Source: Nocardia lijiangensis NBRC 108240 (GTDB taxonomy: Bacteria > Actinomycetota > Actinomycetes > Mycobacteriales > Mycobacteriaceae). From it: DNA of 64,000 bases. Made by a program: the position numbers and the translations under genes. Of the stretch, positions 61,283-64,000 are shown piece by piece. The stretch is from the NCBI RefSeq assembly GCF_001613045.1, contig NZ_BDBP01000041.1, positions 1 through 64,000 on the forward strand, given 5' to 3'. Each line of letters starts with the position of its first letter. Positions within the stretch are counted from its first letter, which is position 1. The notes below the pieces were generated by a model, which worked only from the letters and a program-made list of their open reading frames with translations, had not been told where the DNA came from and did no database searches.

Positions 61283-61985
61283 TCAGCGAGAGGGCAGCAG
61301 GTCGTCGTAGTTGCTCACGTCGGGCAGCGGGCGATCCGCGCCCGCGGTGAGTCGGCCACCGGCGGCCTCGGGCACGTACTTGTAGATCGTGGACCGCGAG
61401 ACCCCGAGCAGGCGGGCGATCGAGGACACCGATTCGTCGGGGCGGGTGAGCATCACGCGGGCCTGGCGGATCTGCTCGGGGTTCATCGCTGGCGGGCGCC
61501 CAAGACGCTGCCCGCGGGCACGTGCTGCGGCTAGGCTCGTTGGTGCCGTCGACGATCAGCTCGCGGATGAACTCGGCGAGAGCGGCGAACACGTGGAAGA
61601 TCAAGCGGCCGCCGGGTGTGGTGGTGTCGAGGGCTTCGTGCAGGGACCGGAATCCGATGCCGCGCTTACGGAGTTCGGCGACGATCGCAATCAGGTCTTG
61701 CAGGGAGCGGCCGAGCCGATCCAGCGTGGGCACGATGAGGGTGTCGCCGGGCCGGAGGTAGTCGAGGCACTTCGCCAGTTCTTCGCGTTCGATGTTCTTG
61801 CCGGACTTCTTGTCCGCGAAGACCTTCTGGCATCCGGCCTCGCGCAGTGCATGCAGCTGGCGGTCGAATAACTGACCGGTGGTGGAGACCCGGGCGTAGC
61901 CGACCAGCGCGCCACCGCCGCCGATCGGGTCGAGGGCGTCACCGTCGAGGACAAGCGCCGGCGTCGCGGCGGAGGTGTCGTTCAT
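61283..61985 (-). pseudogene. Tn3-type serine resolvase, frameshifted
   Basis: From ATG 61985: VGYARVSTTGQLFDRQLHAL with the catalytic Ser, KKSGKNIEREELAKCLDYLR, PGDTLIVPTLDRLGRSLQDL, FRSLHEALDTTTPGGRLIFH and VFAALAEFIRELIVDGTNE. There the frame breaks (near 61545); the next frame gives AAARARGQRLGRPPAMNPEQ and RLLGVSRSTIYKYVPEAAGG to 61283. The full protein would be about 230 residues, a Tn3 resolvase. The DNA-binding tail is out of frame, so it is probably dead unless the break is an error. Confidence 0.85.
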
Positions 61986-62326
61986 GGGCGGGACTGTACG
62001 AGAAAGGGCCGACAAGAATTGTTGGACACCAATCCTTTTCGACACGTTTTGTCGACACATGCCCGGTTCGGTTGACCTGGGCTTCCGGTGTCAATGTTCG
62101 AAGTCGTTTGCATGGATGACCGAACTGGTCTGCACGGCCTGGTCAGAGCGGTCCCATAGATTCCGCACGCGGGTTGTGACTCGATCGAGGGTTCGAGCGA
62201 CCTGCGGTTTCACGAACGACAGTGTGGCGAACCGGTTTTGGGTCGGAAATGATCGTTTCACCCACCGCGCCTGTTGGTGGCGGGCATGAAGCAAGTCGTG
62301 GAGATACGCGGTGCGGGTCGGACTGG
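61986..62326. other. region upstream of the resolvase, possible res site
   Basis: 62035-62060 contains the pair TTTTCGACACG and TTTTGTCGACACA, with GACA/TGTC dyads typical of resolvase crossover sites, and a second dyad near 62015-62030 (TTGTTGGACACCAATCC). No gene is seen in the remainder. Confidence 0.35.
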
Positions 62327-63004
62327 TTACGGGTGCGGCTGGGCTGGTCGTGATGGGGTGGTCGCGAAGTGCAGCCAGGTGTCGTGCAGCCACTGCTGGT
62401 AGGTGGCGGGGTCCCAGCCGAGGGTGCGCGTGATCAGAATGTAGGTTTCGGCTTGCCCGAGCGGGCCGGCGGTGGCGATGATCCAGTCCAGATCGGCGTC
62501 GGGGTGCAGCAAGCCGTCGGCGTGCATCCGGCGCCAGATTCCGGCGATGTTGTCCTGCGTGGCGGTTCGTCCGGCCTGTGCGGCCTGCGCGATCAGCGGT
62601 TCGCTGGCCTCGGCTTGGACGGCGACCGCAATGAGCGGGGCGACGCGCTCCATCAGAGCCCGTGTTCCGGGCGCGTAGGCAGCGATGCGATCATGCAGAG
62701 TGGGGGCGGTCCCGGCGCGCAGATACCAGTCGCGATGGGCCAGATCGACGTGTTGGGTGTCGCCGACGATCGCCACGTCGATAGCGCGTTTGAGCAGCTC
62801 TGCTTTGGACCCGAACCGCAGGTACACCGTGCGTGACCCCACTTTCGCGGCGTCGGCGACCGCCGCGAGAGAAGTCGCGGCGTAGCCGTCGGCGATGAAC
62901 AGCCGGGTCGCCGCGTCGATGATCTTCTGTTCGGTCTCGGCCTTGCGCGCGTCCCATAACGGCGAGGTCTTCTTACTCGCCGGACCCTTGACACCCTCAC
63001 TCAT
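62327..63004 (-). CDS. TetR-family regulator
   Basis: 225 residues. The N-terminal domain AETEQKIIDAATRLFIADGY, then AATSLAAVADAAKVGSRTVY and LRFGSKAELLKRAIDV is a standard TetR helix-turn-helix. The C-terminal domain contains TLHDRIAAYAPGTRALMERV and an Ala/Pro tail. ATG 63004. It is divergent from a VOC gene 70 bp away with a palindrome between them, so it probably represses that gene and itself. Confidence 0.88.
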   Translation of the reverse strand: MSEGVKGPASKKTSPLWDARKAETEQKIIDAATRLFIADGYAATSLAAVADAAKVGSRTVYLRFGSKAELLKRAIDVAIVGDTQHVDLAHRDWYLRAGTAPTLHDRIAAYAPGTRALMERVAPLIAVAVQAEASEPLIAQAAQAGRTATQDNIAGIWRRMHADGLLHPDADLDWIIATAGPLGQAETYILITRTLGWDPATYQQWLHDTWLHFATTPSRPAQPHP

Positions 63005-63015
63005 TTACCGCATCC

Positions 63016-63035
63016 TTACTGCACTACTACAGTAA
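63016..63035. promoter_or_regulatory. palindrome in TetR/VOC divergent promoter
   Basis: TTACTG-CACTACTA-CAGTAA: 6-bp perfect arms and 8-base spacer, 12 bp upstream of the TetR start and 40 bp upstream of the VOC start. It is the likely operator. Confidence 0.55.
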
Positions 63036-63074
63036 TGCTGCACCATTACATGACTTCTGCAAAGGATAGCAGCG

Positions 63075-63521
63075 ATGATTCCCACACTCGCTGGGGTGCA
63101 TCACCTCAAACTTCCCGTGTCCGATCTGACGCGTTCCATCGACTGGTACCGCACCCGGCTGGGCTACGTCGTCGGCATCGAATTCCACGAGCAGGGCATC
63201 CTGATGGGCGTGGCGCTGCACCATTCGGCCGGCGGTCCGATGCTCGGTCTTCGGCGCGACCCGGAAAAGGCCGCGGCCGCAGCGGGATTCGACTACTTCT
63301 CCATCGGCGTGCCGGACAAGACGGCGCTGGAAGCACTCGCGGCGAACCTGGCAAATCTCGGCGAATCCCACGCCGGGGTGCATTTCGCCACGATCGGCTG
63401 GATCCTGCCCGAGCTACACGACCCCGACGGACACGAAATCCGCTTCTACACCGTCGAATCCCACACCGAACTCGGTGACCATCCCCTGGTCGTCACCGAG
63501 GCCCGCGAAACCGCCCAATAG
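63075..63521 (+). CDS. VOC-family (glyoxalase/dioxygenase superfamily) protein
   Basis: 148 residues, one VOC domain: HHLKLPVSDLTRSIDWYRTR, LGYVVGIEFHEQGILMGVAL, GFDYFSIGVPDKTALEALAA and PELHDPDGHEIRFYTVES. The DPDGxExxxY motif and N-terminal His are the usual metal ligands. The start is ATG 63075. It is divergent from and probably controlled by the TetR gene. It may be a detoxification enzyme (thiol transferase, glyoxalase or resistance type); the substrate is not evident. Confidence 0.87.
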   Translation: MIPTLAGVHHLKLPVSDLTRSIDWYRTRLGYVVGIEFHEQGILMGVALHHSAGGPMLGLRRDPEKAAAAAGFDYFSIGVPDKTALEALAANLANLGESHAGVHFATIGWILPELHDPDGHEIRFYTVESHTELGDHPLVVTEARETAQ

Positions 63522-63753
63522 CGATCCCGTACCAGCCGTTCGCGCTTCACCGGCCGAAACTCGCCGGATGAAGCCATGATTCCGTCAACTCGCAGGACAG
63601 TCGCCGCTCGCGCCAGCGCGGCACTTCTTGTCGGGACGCTGGCCGCCCCTGTGCCCGGCCGGGCACGGGCCGCCGACGACTGGAGAGCCCGGGTCCCGGC
63701 CTCGGCGAGCGCAATTTTTCCGATAAGTACAACGCATCGACAAGGAGCCCATC

Positions 63754-64000
63754 ATGGCATCCGGCACGCAATTCGTCACCGCCCGTAGAGGTTTCCGCGC
63801 GATTGTAGAATCGCGCGATCGTTCGAAGCGACTCCGATGCCTGACTGCCGCCGCCGCAGCGATACCGGGACTGCTCGTTGTAGGTCAGGGCACCGCCGAG
63901 GCGGCCGGTCCCTGCGCTCTCTGGGCATTCCCCGCCGACGGCATCGTTCGCATCACCCAAAGCAACGGCTGGACCGTGACCTTCACGGGCGTCGGCCAAC
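63754..64000 (+). CDS. secreted protein, N-terminal part (runs off right edge)
   Basis: 82 codons are present, open at 64000. ATG 63754 has AAGGAG seven bases upstream. A long basic region (RRGFRAIVESRDRSKRLRC) is followed by a hydrophobic core, LTAAAAAIPGLLVVGQG, and a signal-peptidase-like TAEAAG, then the mature start PCALWAFPADGIVRITQSNG. It is probably an exported small protein. The family cannot be told from this part. Confidence 0.65.
   Translation, partial: MASGTQFVTARRGFRAIVESRDRSKRLRCLTAAAAAIPGLLVVGQGTAEAAGPCALWAFPADGIVRITQSNGWTVTFTGVGQ

Noticed and set aside
63576..63788. Possible 70-residue exported peptide
   Set aside because: It has an Ala-rich, signal-like start, but it overlaps the better-supported gene at 63754 and lacks a good binding site; it may be the relic of a secreted protein.

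Overview
The window looks like chromosome of a high-GC actinomycete of the Nocardia/Rhodococcus/Mycobacterium group. This is inferred from the strongly GC-biased third positions, frequent GTG starts, four-base gene overlaps, and the families present: IclR, TetR and PucR regulators, a SigF-type sigma factor, and hca/mhp-type aromatic catabolism. No rRNA gene and no convincing tRNA is seen.

Layout. (1) 1-5.6 kb: the start of a large ATP-binding LuxR-type regulator, a MarR regulator, then a decayed stretch with an amidohydrolase remnant, an IS701-type transposase remnant, a frameshifted pentapeptide-repeat protein and a tRNA-like relic. (2) 5.6-20.3 kb: an aromatic catabolic region. It holds a RutE-like nitroreductase with an epoxide-hydrolase-like enzyme, an IS110 insertion, two paralogous fumarylacetoacetate-hydrolase-family genes, a single-chain indolepyruvate ferredoxin oxidoreductase, an FAD hydroxylase with a VOC-family putative ring-cleavage dioxygenase, a TetR regulator, an acyl-CoA ligase and an IclR regulator. 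A repeated 21-bp inverted-repeat motif, CTCTTGA-N7-TCAAGAG, lies upstream of three of these transcription units and suggests a local TetR regulon. (3) 20.3-29.4 kb: a second cluster for phenylpropionate/cinnamate-type substrates. Leftward genes encode a Rieske dioxygenase (alpha, beta, ferredoxin, reductase), a dihydrodiol dehydrogenase and a C-C hydrolase. Rightward genes encode an MDR reductase, MhpB, MhpD and a truncated MhpF. (4) 29.4-34.5 kb: the break point, with an HxlR/NmrA pair, a decayed IS21 element and a beheaded GntR regulator. (5) 34.9-44.8 kb: a pyruvate-dehydrogenase-type operon (E3-E1alpha-E1beta-E2) in which E3 and E1alpha each carry a frameshift, a PucR-type regulator, and an intact mhpD-mhpF-mhpE operon that could supply the lower-pathway steps lost at 29.4 kb. 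(6) 44.8-64 kb: an accessory region with a 448-residue protein of unknown function, phage capsid/scaffold and primase-polymerase relics, CorA and ANTAR fragments, an orphan SigF-like sigma factor, an IS701 element with perfect ends, an XRE-ImmA/IrrE protease with an unknown partner, duplicated resolvase pieces around a GCGGTG repeat, a divergent TetR/VOC pair and the start of a secreted protein.

How the genes fit together (inference). Ring dihydroxylation (Rieske system), rearomatisation (dihydrodiol dehydrogenase), extradiol cleavage (MhpB), C-C hydrolysis (MhpC-like) and MhpD/E/F make a full meta-cleavage route to pyruvate and acetyl-CoA. The MhpE/F set comes from the second operon, and the dehydrogenase complex next to it would process the keto-acid product. 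The 5.6-20.3 kb region looks like a separate hydroxylase/ring-cleavage/FAH branch under TetR control.

Single-base frameshifts are unusually common (pentapeptide protein, pdhA, lpdA, istA, istB, IS701 transposase). Either the locus is decaying or the assembly carries indel errors; raw reads would decide.
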